The notes below the pieces were generated by a model. The model did not search any database and was not told where the DNA came from. It saw only the letters and a list, made by a program, of their open reading frames with translations. From contig JBMHDL010000003.1 of assembly GCA_049889415.1 (NCBI GenBank), positions 434,001 through 498,000 on the forward strand: DNA of 64,000 nucleotides, in the 5' to 3' direction. Both the position numbers and the translations under genes were made by a program. The DNA comes from JAYQKL01 sp049889415 (GTDB taxonomy: Bacteria; Pseudomonadota; Alphaproteobacteria; RS24). Below, in pieces: positions 34,491-43,080 of the stretch (position 1 is its first letter; each line of letters opens with the position of its first letter).

Positions 34491-35834
34491 CTATTGATAG
34501 GCGATCAGACGCCCATCATCCGTCAAAATATACAGAGTCTTATTGGCGACGACCGGCGTCACTTCAACCGGATCCCCAACATCAATCGTGCTGATGATTT
34601 CCCCTGTATAAGGTGACAAGGTGACGACCTCACCCAGGCTGTTGCCAAGGATCAAACGGTCTGACGCAAGAACCGGCCCTGACCAGCTAATCGGCTCGTC
34701 AAAATCCCCGTCCTCATATTTTTCAAGCTGCTTGACCCAGCGCACGCGTCCCTGATTGCGGCTCAGGCAAACCACCTCGGCATCAATGGTCACGACGAAA
34801 ATGTTGTCCCCGGCGATCCAGGGGGTTTCAATGGACGTTATTTCGGACATCCAGACCCGCTCTCCGGAACGCAAATCGATGGACACCATCCGCCCGCCAT
34901 GAGAAACGGCAAAGACACGATCACGGTCAATCACCGGCCGCCCGATAACAGCCGCAAGGTCTGACAACGGCGTCAATTGCCGTGCGCGTGTCAGACTGTC
35001 GGACCAGTTGACCAGACCGTTATTTGTCCGCATCGCCAACACCTCTCCCGAAGTGAAGCCGGCAACAACCAGATCGCCGGCAACGGCGGGACTTGTTGCG
35101 GACAGAATTGTCGCCGGTTCCAAAATCGCCGTCTGATTCCAGACCCGCGCACCGTCATCAGTTGAGAACACCTGCAATTGGTTGTCATGGCTTACGGCGA
35201 AAATCCGGCCATCTGAAACCGTCGGTGCAGTCCGAAACGGAATCGGTGTTTGCACGCGCCATGAAACGGTCCCGGTTAGGGCGTCAATCGCCATAACCTC
35301 GCCAAAACCGGTAACGGCAAACAACTGCCCGTCGGCAAATGCTATTCCGCCGCCGAAACCGTCTTCAATTTCACTTTTACGGGGAGACAAATCTGTCCGC
35401 CAGAGACGTTTTCCGGTTTGAGCGTCAAGCGCAACAATCTCCAAATCAGCGCCCAGCGCGAAAACCCTGTCACCGGCCACCAAGGGCGGGGCCGTGAGCT
35501 TTATGTCGCGAGAACTGCCTTCAACCATGGACACGCTGAACAGTTTTTTCAAATTGTCACCAAGCTCAAGATGGTGTGCGACATTATCGGCAAACCCGCC
35601 CGGTTGCGTCCAGCCCAGATTTGCATATGGGCGTGGGAGTACGACTTTCTCCCCGGCAAGTCGCGGATCAGCCTCTAGCCTGCGCTCAAAACTGAGAACG
35701 GAGATACGTTCCCCTTTGACCTTTTTTTTGATGCCGTTATCCTCACCATCGTCGCCGAACCAGCCGCATGAGGAGACGCCGACGGTCAACATCATGACAA
35801 GTGATGCGTGAAGAAACTTTTTTCCATTAATCAT
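34491..35834 (-). CDS. bamB: Outer membrane assembly lipoprotein BamB
   Basis: BamB is the eight-bladed propeller lipoprotein of the BAM complex, which inserts outer-membrane proteins. The 447-residue product has a lipoprotein signal with VSSC (Cys23), an acidic stretch, and repeated PQQ-like blades (for example LDAQTGKRLWRTDL, DALTGTVSWRV, RSGERVWMSE). Its neighbours are a TPR protein gene upstream and der downstream, the usual order. It functions with SurA, also encoded here. Confidence 0.94.
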   Translation of the reverse strand: MINGKKFLHASLVMMLTVGVSSCGWFGDDGEDNGIKKKVKGERISVLSFERRLEADPRLAGEKVVLPRPYANLGWTQPGGFADNVAHHLELGDNLKKLFSVSMVEGSSRDIKLTAPPLVAGDRVFALGADLEIVALDAQTGKRLWRTDLSPRKSEIEDGFGGGIAFADGQLFAVTGFGEVMAIDALTGTVSWRVQTPIPFRTAPTVSDGRIFAVSHDNQLQVFSTDDGARVWNQTAILEPATILSATSPAVAGDLVVAGFTSGEVLAMRTNNGLVNWSDSLTRARQLTPLSDLAAVIGRPVIDRDRVFAVSHGGRMVSIDLRSGERVWMSEITSIETPWIAGDNIFVVTIDAEVVCLSRNQGRVRWVKQLEKYEDGDFDEPISWSGPVLASDRLILGNSLGEVVTLSPYTGEIISTIDVGDPVEVTPVVANKTLYILTDDGRLIAYQ

Positions 35835-35857
35835 GATACTGCTCCAGCGACTAAGAC

Positions 35858-36523
35858 TTACCGGCCGCCCTGATTGAGAAAGTCATCGACATTTTTGTTC
35901 AAAATCAGGAGACGCAGCTGTGTTTGCTCCGGCAATTGAGGATCAGCCAAAGCTGTTGTCACTAATTCCTTTGACATCAGATAATCCCCGGAGCCGAAAT
36001 AACTCAAAGCCAGCATTTCCCGCGCGGTATGACGGAAGGGGTTTGCATCGTCCAAAACAGTCTCCAAGCGCCCTTCAAGCTCATTCGGCGTGGCGGTGTC
36101 CACCAGCAAAGACACTGCAGCAAGGCGAGCATAATCACGCAAACCATTTGGTAAAGCCCGGTCGAGAGCCAATGCATCATAGATTGAAACGGCTTCCTCG
36201 TTATCCCCGCCCTCCGTCAGAAGTTTTGCGCGGCGTAAATCCGCAAGAACCGTGTAGGCATTATCCGCACCGGCACTGAACGCAGCCAAGGCTTCCATCT
36301 GTTCCGTAGTGGAGGCATATTGCAGATCGGACAACAGGGCTTCATATGTTGCCGAGGCCGTTTCATTTTTACCTGTTGTGTAAGTCTGCCACCCCGCCGA
36401 GCCAGCAACAAACAGAACGATGGCCAAAGCGACACTGATGACATAAATGCCGTATTTTTCCCAAACCGCATTCATGCGATCCTGTCTCAAATCTGCATTG
36501 ATTTCGTCAAAAATATCAGCCAT
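35858..36523 (-). CDS. TPR protein, YfgM/DUF2133-like membrane-anchored
   Basis: A 221-residue membrane-anchored tetratricopeptide protein. The N-terminus (DIFDEINADLRQDRMNAVWEKYG) is cytosolic, a membrane segment spans about 28-48, and the rest is helical repeats exposed to the periplasm. In Escherichia coli the equivalent YfgM associates with PpiD and the Sec translocon. The position directly before bamB and der agrees. No individual motif decides its function. Confidence 0.82.
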   Translation of the reverse strand: MADIFDEINADLRQDRMNAVWEKYGIYVISVALAIVLFVAGSAGWQTYTTGKNETASATYEALLSDLQYASTTEQMEALAAFSAGADNAYTVLADLRRAKLLTEGGDNEEAVSIYDALALDRALPNGLRDYARLAAVSLLVDTATPNELEGRLETVLDDANPFRHTAREMLALSYFGSGDYLMSKELVTTALADPQLPEQTQLRLLILNKNVDDFLNQGGR

Positions 36524-36613
36524 GTTCCGATCCCTAAAACTTAATAAGCTTGCTGTATTGCACTTCAGAAAACTATCAGCCCCATGGGGGCAAAGGCAAT
36601 GTGAAACTCGCGG

Positions 36614-36651
36614 AAAAAAGAAGAAAACCCTATTTTCATCACTTTTTCTTC
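36614..36651 (-). terminator. Probable terminator of panB
   Basis: In the minus-strand RNA GAAGAAAA (inside the last panB codons) pairs with UUUUCUUC after a 16-base loop, followed by six U residues. The stem is A/U-rich, so it may be weak. Confidence 0.5.
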
Positions 36652-37472
36652 ATTGCATAGGTGTGTTCCTCGGCCGGGAACTGTCGTCCGCGCACCGCAT
36701 CCGCATAGCCTTTGGCCGCAGCTGCGATCTGGTCACCTATATTAGCGAATTCCTTGACAAATTTCGGGGTTTCAGGCGACAGGCCAAGCATGTCCTCGGA
36801 AACAAGAATCTGACCGTCGCAACTGGCTGAGGCACCGATGCCGATTGTCGGAATGGATAGTTTGCCGGTAATGATATCGGCCAAATCCGCAGCCATACCC
36901 TCCAGAACGACTGAAAAAGCACCGGCCTGCTCAACCGCCAATGCGTCAGCAATCAGTTCGTCCCATTGGTCTTGCGTACGTCCCTGGGTTTTAAACCCAC
37001 CCATGACATTGACACTCTGCGGCGTGAGACCAATATGCGCCATTACCGGAATACCGCGCTGATGCAAATATTTAACGGTTTCCGCCATGCGCTGTCCGCC
37101 TTCAATCTTGACCGCCTGACAGCCGGTTTCCTTCATCACCCGAGCCGCATTGTGAAAGGCCTGTGACGGGCTTTCCTCGTAAGACCCGAACGGCATGTCG
37201 ACCACGACCAGAGCTTTTCGGGAACCGCGCATCACAGCCGCACCATGGGCAATCATCATATCCAGCGTGACGCCTAGCGTGCTGTCCATGCCATACATGA
37301 CCATGCCGAGGCTGTCGCCGACCAGCAGTAAATCCACATGCGGATCCAGCAGCCCGGCCGTATGCGCATGATAGGCCGTCAGGCAGACGATCGGATCGCC
37401 GCCATTGCCCTTGCGCGCCTGCAATTGGGGCACCGTCATGCGTTTTGCGACATCAGAGGATTGAACAGACAT
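36639..37472 (-). CDS. panB: 3-methyl-2-oxobutanoate hydroxymethyltransferase
   Basis: PanB makes ketopantoate from 2-oxoisovalerate and methylene-THF, the first step to pantothenate and coenzyme A, including the arm of AcpP. The 277-residue protein has CLTAYHAHTAGLLD, DLLLVGDSLGMVMYG, AVKIEGG and IPVMAHIGLTPQSVN, all family segments. The active-site Glu is expected in VVLEGM. panC and panD are not in the window. It is isolated from TPR-bamB-der by a probable terminator. Confidence 0.96.
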   Translation of the reverse strand: MSVQSSDVAKRMTVPQLQARKGNGGDPIVCLTAYHAHTAGLLDPHVDLLLVGDSLGMVMYGMDSTLGVTLDMMIAHGAAVMRGSRKALVVVDMPFGSYEESPSQAFHNAARVMKETGCQAVKIEGGQRMAETVKYLHQRGIPVMAHIGLTPQSVNVMGGFKTQGRTQDQWDELIADALAVEQAGAFSVVLEGMAADLADIITGKLSIPTIGIGASASCDGQILVSEDMLGLSPETPKFVKEFANIGDQIAAAAKGYADAVRGRQFPAEEHTYAMKKK

Positions 37473-37541
37473 AATACCCTTCCGTAATTGCCCAGAAACT
37501 AGACCATTATATCTGTTTAATCAATGATTTGCTGTAACACC

Positions 37542-38051
37542 CTATTCGAGATGCCCGGCGGTGATAAATTCACCGAAACGTTCGCACCATACCACCACAG
37601 CAGCATAATCGCGCACCTTGGCGGTCACCGGTAACATGACCCGAAAATTGGTAAAGCCAGTGATATCAGCAACTTTCAGGCTGTCTTGCTTGACGGCCAG
37701 AAAGGAAGCCTCGTCATCGACAAATTGCGGACTGAGATAGAGCTTGTAATCCGGCCCCGGCGAGACTTGTCCGTCAAGGGTTGCATAAGTTTGCCCCCCC
37801 TCTGTTGATATGATCAATGTGCCTTCGCCCCAATGAAGCCGATCACTGCCTTTTAGATCACGCGTAAAGCTTGCCCGCGCCAAAGTATTGGCCTGCGCGA
37901 TGATCAACTGCTCCTCATCCGCCCCCTCACTGGCGACAAGTATCGGCAAATAATACACACCCATTGCAAAACCGATAGGCAAGGCCGCAAGACCGCCCAA
38001 AGCCACCCCGACAATAAAAGACTTGTTCAGCAAAGATTTGAGTTGTTCCAT
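37542..38051 (-). CDS. DM13 domain membrane-anchored protein
   Basis: A 169-residue protein with an N-terminal membrane anchor (about 14-38) and a DM13 domain (about 60-168). Seen are LHWGEGTLIIS, GPDYKLYLSP, and the C-terminal VVWCERFGEFITAGHL, the conserved Cys-containing end of the domain. DM13 was proposed as a redox or electron-transfer module in eukaryotic and bacterial proteins; its function is unproven. I use the ATG at 38051 with AAGGAAA upstream instead of codons further up. It is last in the ytoQ-ppnP-SMR-DM13 run. Confidence 0.8.
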   Translation of the reverse strand: MEQLKSLLNKSFIVGVALGGLAALPIGFAMGVYYLPILVASEGADEEQLIIAQANTLARASFTRDLKGSDRLHWGEGTLIISTEGGQTYATLDGQVSPGPDYKLYLSPQFVDDEASFLAVKQDSLKVADITGFTNFRVMLPVTAKVRDYAAVVVWCERFGEFITAGHLE

Positions 38052-38126
38052 GATTTTTTCCTTTGTTATCCGAAACACTCTGATTATCACCCGGTGATAA
38101 GGCCAATGCAAGCTCTGCACAGCCCA

Positions 38127-38447
38127 TCACGCCCGGTTTAAATTCACCAAAGTGACACCCACAATAATCAGGAACAGCCCCAGCAAGGCCTGGATGCTCA
38201 AGGTTTCCTTGTAAAACACATAGCTCAACACAGCGATGGTGAAGACCCCCAAACCGGACCAAGAGGCATAAACGACAGCCAGTGGCAGTTTTTGAATAAC
38301 AAAGGTCAAGCAGTAAAAAGACAGGGCATAACAAATGATCAGGCCTGCAGTCGGCAGTAATTTTGTAAAATTCTGCGTCGCCGGCAACAGCAATGTGCCG
38401 GTCACCTCAAAGGCAATGGCCCCAAAAAGACTGAGATAAGCGGTCAA
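38127..38447 (-). CDS. Small multidrug resistance (SMR) family transporter
   Basis: A 106-residue, four-helix inner-membrane transporter of the EmrE/QacE type. It carries the essential Glu14 in AFEVTGT and Trp63 in YASWSGLG, at the same positions as in EmrE. The expected role is proton-coupled export of cationic compounds; Gdx-type guanidinium export is an alternative, since the subtypes are not separable by eye. The start is TTG at 38447, with GGGGAGGAG nine bases upstream. The gene is between ppnP and the DM13 gene. Confidence 0.88.
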   Translation of the reverse strand: MTAYLSLFGAIAFEVTGTLLLPATQNFTKLLPTAGLIICYALSFYCLTFVIQKLPLAVVYASWSGLGVFTIAVLSYVFYKETLSIQALLGLFLIIVGVTLVNLNRA

Positions 38448-38516
38448 AAGCTCCTCCCCAATGACATAGGCTTCAGCTTACGACATCATATTGGCCTTGC
38501 CCAGTCACCCTGAAAT

Positions 38517-38831
38517 TTAATCGAGATAGGAACAAACGTAATTCGTGATTGTCTTGACTTTTAGCTTGAAGGAAGCCTGCGCGGGCACATGAAAAACGGC
38601 CGGCCCGGAAAAGCTCTGCCAGGCCTCAGAGTCAGGCAGCAACACCTCAATGTCACCGGAGGAGATATCCATCTCCTCAGCCGCTTCGGTGCCGAATTCA
38701 TAATCGCCCGGTAACATGACGCCGAGAGTTTTCCGGCTGCCGTCAGCCAGCACAATCGTCCGGCTGGTGACCTTGCCGTCAAAATAGACATTGGCCTCGC
38801 GCATGACGGTGACATTGTTGAAGTCTGACAT
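38517..38831 (-). CDS. ppnP: Pyrimidine/purine nucleoside phosphorylase PpnP
   Basis: PpnP is a small cupin-type enzyme that splits nucleosides to bases and ribose 1-phosphate. The 104-residue protein has the family sequence FNNVTVMREANVYFDGKVTSR, LGVMLPGDYEFGT and SFKLKV near the C-terminus. It is slightly longer than the 94-residue Escherichia coli protein. It starts 30 bases after ytoQ. A nucleoside-scavenging role would fit the nearby guanine nucleotide genes, but that is inference. Confidence 0.9.
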   Translation of the reverse strand: MSDFNNVTVMREANVYFDGKVTSRTIVLADGSRKTLGVMLPGDYEFGTEAAEEMDISSGDIEVLLPDSEAWQSFSGPAVFHVPAQASFKLKVKTITNYVCSYLD

Positions 38832-38861
38832 AATGAACAGCCCCTTCCCTCATTCCGATGA

Positions 38862-39311
38862 TTATTTCTGCGCCACAATATAGGTCAGCATCTCCACCAC
38901 CTGTTCAGGCGTTGTCGCCCAGGCCATGGCGGCCGCATCCACCTCCTTGAGTGGATGAATGATGTCCTCATCATGCAGGGTGATGTATGGCGTGCCCAGT
39001 GCCGCGCAGTATCCGGCATCAAAGGCCGCGTTCCATTGCTTGTATTTATCGCCGAAGCGCACCACCGCGACATCACATTGCTCTATCAGCGTCTTGATGC
39101 GGATGGCATTGACCTTGGCGGATTTGTGGTCGCGCCAGAACGGCTTGTCCTCTGCCCCCAACAAATCACCGGCGGCGTCGCTGGCCTCGTGATTGGTCAC
39201 GGCAGAGGTGAAGGTGATCTCGAGATTGTTTTTGGCACAGCCCTGCTCAATCTGATCCCGCCAGTCGGTGTGAATTTCCCCGGACAAGTAAACGGTCAAT
39301 GCTGTCATCAT
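38862..39311 (-). CDS. YtoQ family protein
   Basis: A 149-residue protein of the YtoQ family, which resembles nucleoside 2-deoxyribosyltransferases; its function is not established. Seen are VYLSGEIHTDWRDQIEQ, CDVAVVRFGDKYKQWNAAFDAGYCAALG and YITLHDEDIIHPLKEVDAAA, a pattern like the deoxyribosyltransferase active site (E and D in such loops). Start ATG at 39311 has GGAGG six bases upstream and a good promoter at 39352-39379. It heads the ytoQ-ppnP-SMR-DM13 run. Confidence 0.82.
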   Translation of the reverse strand: MMTALTVYLSGEIHTDWRDQIEQGCAKNNLEITFTSAVTNHEASDAAGDLLGAEDKPFWRDHKSAKVNAIRIKTLIEQCDVAVVRFGDKYKQWNAAFDAGYCAALGTPYITLHDEDIIHPLKEVDAAAMAWATTPEQVVEMLTYIVAQK

Positions 39312-39351
39312 GAAGACCTCCGTCAAATCATAGAATGAATATCTGCTGAGC

Positions 39352-39379
39352 AATCTAGCGGCTCAGACCGACGGGTCAA
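39352..39379 (-). promoter_or_regulatory. Probable promoter of ytoQ-ppnP-SMR-DM13
   Basis: Minus-strand TTGACC (39374-39379), 16-base spacer and TAGATT (39352-39357), 41 bases before the ytoQ ATG. It lies in the 95-base gap after guaA. Confidence 0.5.
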
Positions 39380-39406
39380 GTGCCGGACGCACAAGAGCAG
39401 ATCGCC

Positions 39407-40951
39407 CTACTCCCACTCGATGGTTCCCGGTGGTTTGGAGGTAACATCGTAAACCACGCGGTTGATGCCACGCACCTCATTGATGATGCGGGTCGATACC
39501 CGACCCAGAAATTCATGGCTATAGGGGTAATAATCGGCCGTCATGCCATCGGTGGAAGTTACGGCGCGCAGAGCACACACATAATCATATGTCCGGCTAT
39601 CACCCATGACGCCGACGGTACGCACCGGTAGCAACACGGCAAAAGCCTGCCAAATCTCATCATAAAGACCGGCATTGCGGATTTCTTCCAAATAGATCTT
39701 ATCAGCCTTACGCAAAATCTCGAGTTTTTCACTGGTGATATCACCGGGTATACGAATGGCCAGCCCCGGCCCAGGAAACGGGTGGCGCCCGACAAAAGCT
39801 TCCGGCAGCCCGAGTTCTCGGCCAAGTGCCCTCACCTCATCCTTGAACAGCTCGCGCAGCGGTTCCACCAGATCCATATTCATACGCTCAGGCAGGCCGC
39901 CAACATTATGGTGACTTTTGATGGTCACACTCGGCCCGCCGGTAAAGGACACGCTTTCAATGACATCGGGGTAAAGTGTCCCCTGCGCCAGGAAATCCGC
40001 GCCGCCGACAGCCTTGGCCTCTTCCTCAAACACATCAATGAAAGTGGCGCCGATGATTTTGCGTTTGCGTTCCGGATCGCTCACCCCGTCAAGCTTGCCT
40101 AAAAACAGATCAGAGGCGTCTTTGTGCACCAGCTTGATGTTGTAATGGTCGCGGAACAGTGTCACGACTTCTTCGCTCTCACCCGCCCGCATCATGCCGG
40201 TGTCGACATAAACGCAGGTCAGTTGATCACCGATGGCCTCATGCAACAGGACCGCCACGACAGAACTGTCGACGCCCCCAGAAAGACCGCAAATCACCCG
40301 GCCTGAGCCGACCTGTGCGCGCACATTGGCAATGGCGGTGTCCTTGAAGGCCGCCATGGTCCAATCCCCTGAACAACCGGCAATTTTATGGGTGAAGTTG
40401 TGCAGCATTCTGGCACCGTCCGGCGTGTGAACAACCTCCGGGTGAAACTGCACCGCGTAAAATTTGCGCATCTCATCCGCAATAGCTGCGCAAGGCGCAT
40501 TTTCACTGGTCGCGACAACCTCAAATCCATCCGGGATTTGGCTGACCCGGTCACCATGGCTCATCCAGACCTGAATTTCCTGCCCCCGCATGGCAATGCC
40601 GTCAAACAGCGGACAATCGGCTTCAATTTTCAGCATGGCCCGGCCAAATTCGCGCTCATCGGAGGTTTCAACCACACCGCCAAGCTGGGCGCACATGGTC
40701 TGCTGCCCGTAGCAGATACCGAGTACCGGCAGTCCGCTGTCGAGAATGTTCTGCGGGGCGCGGGGCGTGTCTATGTCGGCCACACTGTTGGGGCCACCAG
40801 ACAAAATCACGGCTTTTGGATTAAACGCCTCAAAAGCGTCAGCGGCCTTACTGAATGGGATGATCTCGCAATAAACTCCGCTTTCCCTGACCCGGCGGGC
40901 AATCAACTGTGTGACCTGACTGCCAAAATCAACAATAAGAACCTTATCCAT
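39407..40951 (-). CDS. guaA: GMP synthase (glutamine-hydrolysing)
   Basis: GuaA aminates XMP to GMP with glutamine and ATP, the step after GuaB. The 514-residue protein has the class I glutaminase nucleophile Cys80 in GICYGQQ and His170/Glu172 in FHPEVVHT. Next are the PP-loop SGGVDSS (224-230) and the C-terminal dimerisation domain ending PPGTIEWE. It is downstream of guaB with a small TPR protein gene between, the gaps being three bases to the TPR stop. No odd features. Confidence 0.98.
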   Translation of the reverse strand: MDKVLIVDFGSQVTQLIARRVRESGVYCEIIPFSKAADAFEAFNPKAVILSGGPNSVADIDTPRAPQNILDSGLPVLGICYGQQTMCAQLGGVVETSDEREFGRAMLKIEADCPLFDGIAMRGQEIQVWMSHGDRVSQIPDGFEVVATSENAPCAAIADEMRKFYAVQFHPEVVHTPDGARMLHNFTHKIAGCSGDWTMAAFKDTAIANVRAQVGSGRVICGLSGGVDSSVVAVLLHEAIGDQLTCVYVDTGMMRAGESEEVVTLFRDHYNIKLVHKDASDLFLGKLDGVSDPERKRKIIGATFIDVFEEEAKAVGGADFLAQGTLYPDVIESVSFTGGPSVTIKSHHNVGGLPERMNMDLVEPLRELFKDEVRALGRELGLPEAFVGRHPFPGPGLAIRIPGDITSEKLEILRKADKIYLEEIRNAGLYDEIWQAFAVLLPVRTVGVMGDSRTYDYVCALRAVTSTDGMTADYYPYSHEFLGRVSTRIINEVRGINRVVYDVTSKPPGTIEWE

Positions 40952-40954
40952 AAG

Positions 40955-41464
40955 CTACTGACTCTCTTTTTCCTCAGGCTCAGGAATGTCGCCGTCATCA
41001 TCCTTTTTGTCCAGTGCCGCCTGCGCAGCCTCAATATCGACGATCAGTGCGGCATGGGCTGCACACTCGCCGCATAATTCCTGCAGGCGGTCAGCCCGGA
41101 TTTGCGCATCCTCAAAATCGTCCAATGACAAGGCCGCCTGCCCCGCCCACAACACGGCTTGTTGATTGTCGGGGCGTATGTTCAATGCCAAATCCAGCAG
41201 GCGACGCCCCTCTTTCGGATTGTCAAGCAATGTCTGGACACGCCCTTTCAAGGCAAAAGCCGCGTCATTGGCTGGGTCAGCCAGCATGGACTGCACCAGC
41301 AGCCTGTCAGCCTCTTGATAGGCACCATCATCTGCAAGAGCCTGCGCTGAAGCGAGTATTACGGCGGATAACCTTTGGTTTTTGACCGAGGCCGCCGACA
41401 CCGGAAGAACCCAGACCATCAGCAGAGTCAAAATCAAAAAACGGGTCGGAAAGTGTTTTTTCAT
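40955..41464 (-). CDS. Small exported TPR protein between guaB and guaA
   Basis: A 169-residue protein with a signal peptide (MKKHFPTRFLILTLLMVWVLPVSA) and tetratricopeptide-like helices (residues about 30-150), for example GAYQEADRLLVQSMLADPANDAAF. The C-terminus is acidic. I use ATG 41464, since it begins a classic signal peptide; a TTG at 41488 overlapping the guaB stop is possible. An exported TPR protein encoded between guaB and guaA has no obvious link to purine synthesis. It has two cysteines (CGEC), possibly redox active. Confidence 0.72.
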   Translation of the reverse strand: MKKHFPTRFLILTLLMVWVLPVSAASVKNQRLSAVILASAQALADDGAYQEADRLLVQSMLADPANDAAFALKGRVQTLLDNPKEGRRLLDLALNIRPDNQQAVLWAGQAALSLDDFEDAQIRADRLQELCGECAAHAALIVDIEAAQAALDKKDDDGDIPEPEEKESQ

Positions 41465-41484
41465 GATTGCGAATATCCCGTCGT

Positions 41485-42948
41485 TCAACTGACGCCGGTC
41501 CCCTTATAGTTGGGCGCCTCGCGGGTGATGACAACATCATGCACATGACTTTCACGCAGCGAGGCCGAAGTCATACGGACAAATTCCGCCCGTTGATGCA
41601 GATCCGGAATGGTTGCGGATCCGGTATAACCCATGGCGGCGCGCAGGCCCCCGGTCAGTTGATGTATAACTTCGCTGACATCCCCCTTGAACGGAATCTG
41701 TCCTTCAATACCTTCAGGCACGAGCTTCATGTCATCGGTTATATCCTGTTGGAAATAACGGTCAGCCGAGCCGCGCGCCATGGCCCCGACAGACCCCATA
41801 CCGCGATAAGCCTTGTAGGAACGGCCCTGATATAAGAACACTTCGCCGGGAGACTCGGTCGTGCCGGCGAGAAGGGAGCCGATCATGACAGCCGACGAAC
41901 CGGCCGCAATCGCCTTGGCCAAATCGCCTGAATATTTGATGCCGCCATCCGCAATAATCGGAATGCCGGCCTCTTGCGCCGCTTCCACGGCATCCAGAAT
42001 GGCCGTCAATTGCGGCACACCCACACCGGCGACGACCCGTGTGGTGCAGATTGACCCCGGCCCGATGCCAACTTTCACCGCATCGGCGCCGGCATCAATC
42101 AAAGCCTTAGTGCCACCGGCAGTGGCAACATTGCCAGCCACAATCTGAACATTGCCGTCATGCTTTTTCAAACGCTCGACGGCCGCAGATACGCTAACGG
42201 AATGACCATGCGCCGTGTCAATCACCAACAAGTCAACCCCGGCATCAATCAGGGCCAAACACCGCTCAAACCCGGCATCTCCGACCGTCGATGCGGCCGC
42301 GACACGTAACCGACCCTGCGGGTCTTTTGCGGCATTGGGATGCAGTTGGGCTTTTTCCATATCCTTGACGGTTATCAACCCGATGCATTGATAGGCGTCA
42401 TCCACGACAATCAGCTTTTCGATACGATGCTGATGCAAAAGTCTTTGCGCCTCTTCCTGGCTGACGGCTTCCTTCACGGTCACCAGGTTTTCCTTGGTCA
42501 TCAACTCCGAGACCGGCTGTTTAGCATTGCGCGCAAAGCGGACATCGCGGTTGGTCAAGACACCAACCAGCTTGCCGCCTGGCTCGGTTACCGGAATGCC
42601 GGAAATGTTGTTGGCTGTCATCAGATCCAAAGCTTCGGACAGTTTCGCGGACGGGGCGATGGTAACCGGGTTGACGACCATGCCACTTTCAAACTTCTTC
42701 ACCTTGCGCACTTCGTCGGCCTGTTCCTCAATTGTCAAATTGCGGTGCAGGACCCCAATGCCGCCGGCCTGGGCCATGGCAATGGCGAGTTCTGACTCCG
42801 TCACGGTGTCCATGGCCGCAGACAATAGCGGAATGCCGAGGCTGATACTTTTTGTCAACTGCGTCGACGTATCGGCTTGCGAAGGCAAAATTGCGGACTC
42901 TGCCGGCTGCAGGAGCACGTCGTCAAATGTGAGGGCTTCGCGGAACAT
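41485..42948 (-). CDS. guaB: IMP dehydrogenase
   Basis: GuaB oxidises IMP to XMP with NAD, the committed step to GMP. The 487-residue protein has the catalytic loop GPGSICTTR (Cys301), two CBS domains at about 95-200, and the flap segment RGMGSVGAM. Length is normal. The leader 42951-43000 forms a large nested hairpin directly upstream of the ATG, and a promoter candidate lies at 43007-43035. Translation of the following TPR gene is likely coupled. It is the first of guaB-TPR-guaA. Confidence 0.98.
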   Translation of the reverse strand: MFREALTFDDVLLQPAESAILPSQADTSTQLTKSISLGIPLLSAAMDTVTESELAIAMAQAGGIGVLHRNLTIEEQADEVRKVKKFESGMVVNPVTIAPSAKLSEALDLMTANNISGIPVTEPGGKLVGVLTNRDVRFARNAKQPVSELMTKENLVTVKEAVSQEEAQRLLHQHRIEKLIVVDDAYQCIGLITVKDMEKAQLHPNAAKDPQGRLRVAAASTVGDAGFERCLALIDAGVDLLVIDTAHGHSVSVSAAVERLKKHDGNVQIVAGNVATAGGTKALIDAGADAVKVGIGPGSICTTRVVAGVGVPQLTAILDAVEAAQEAGIPIIADGGIKYSGDLAKAIAAGSSAVMIGSLLAGTTESPGEVFLYQGRSYKAYRGMGSVGAMARGSADRYFQQDITDDMKLVPEGIEGQIPFKGDVSEVIHQLTGGLRAAMGYTGSATIPDLHQRAEFVRMTSASLRESHVHDVVITREAPNYKGTGVS

Positions 42949-42950
42949 AT

Positions 42951-43000
42951 GTCAAACTCCGAATCGTTAAAATGCATGGCTCATGCATGACTAGTTTGAC
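42951..43000 (-). promoter_or_regulatory. Nested hairpin leader of guaB
   Basis: In the minus-strand RNA an eight-base-pair outer stem GUCAAACU (43000-42993) and AGUUUGAC (42958-42951) encloses an inner seven-base-pair hairpin AUGCAUG-AGC-CAUGCAU (42988-42972). The 3' strand of the outer stem overlaps the end of CGGAG, the guaB ribosome site, two bases before ATG. With the predicted start near 43000, it would form the very 5' end of the mRNA. It may instead be a pair of DNA palindromes bound by a repressor. Confidence 0.55.
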
Positions 43001-43006
43001 GCCATT

Positions 43007-43035
43007 TCTTAACACCTTTTTGCCGGTGAGGGCAA
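43007..43035 (-). promoter_or_regulatory. Candidate guaB promoter
   Basis: Minus-strand TTGCCC (43030-43035), 17-base spacer and TTAAGA (43007-43012). A hairpin TTTTGCC-GGTGAG-GGCAAAA (43018-43037) covers the -35 element and could be an operator. Confidence 0.35.
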
Positions 43036-43080
43036 AATATTATTGCGGAAAAACGATTTTATTTTACTGACATTGGCGGT

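Noticed and set aside
38448..38516. Guanidine riboswitch before the SMR gene
   Set aside because: I found no pair of hairpins with ACGR loops or other known guanidine motif in the 69-base gap.
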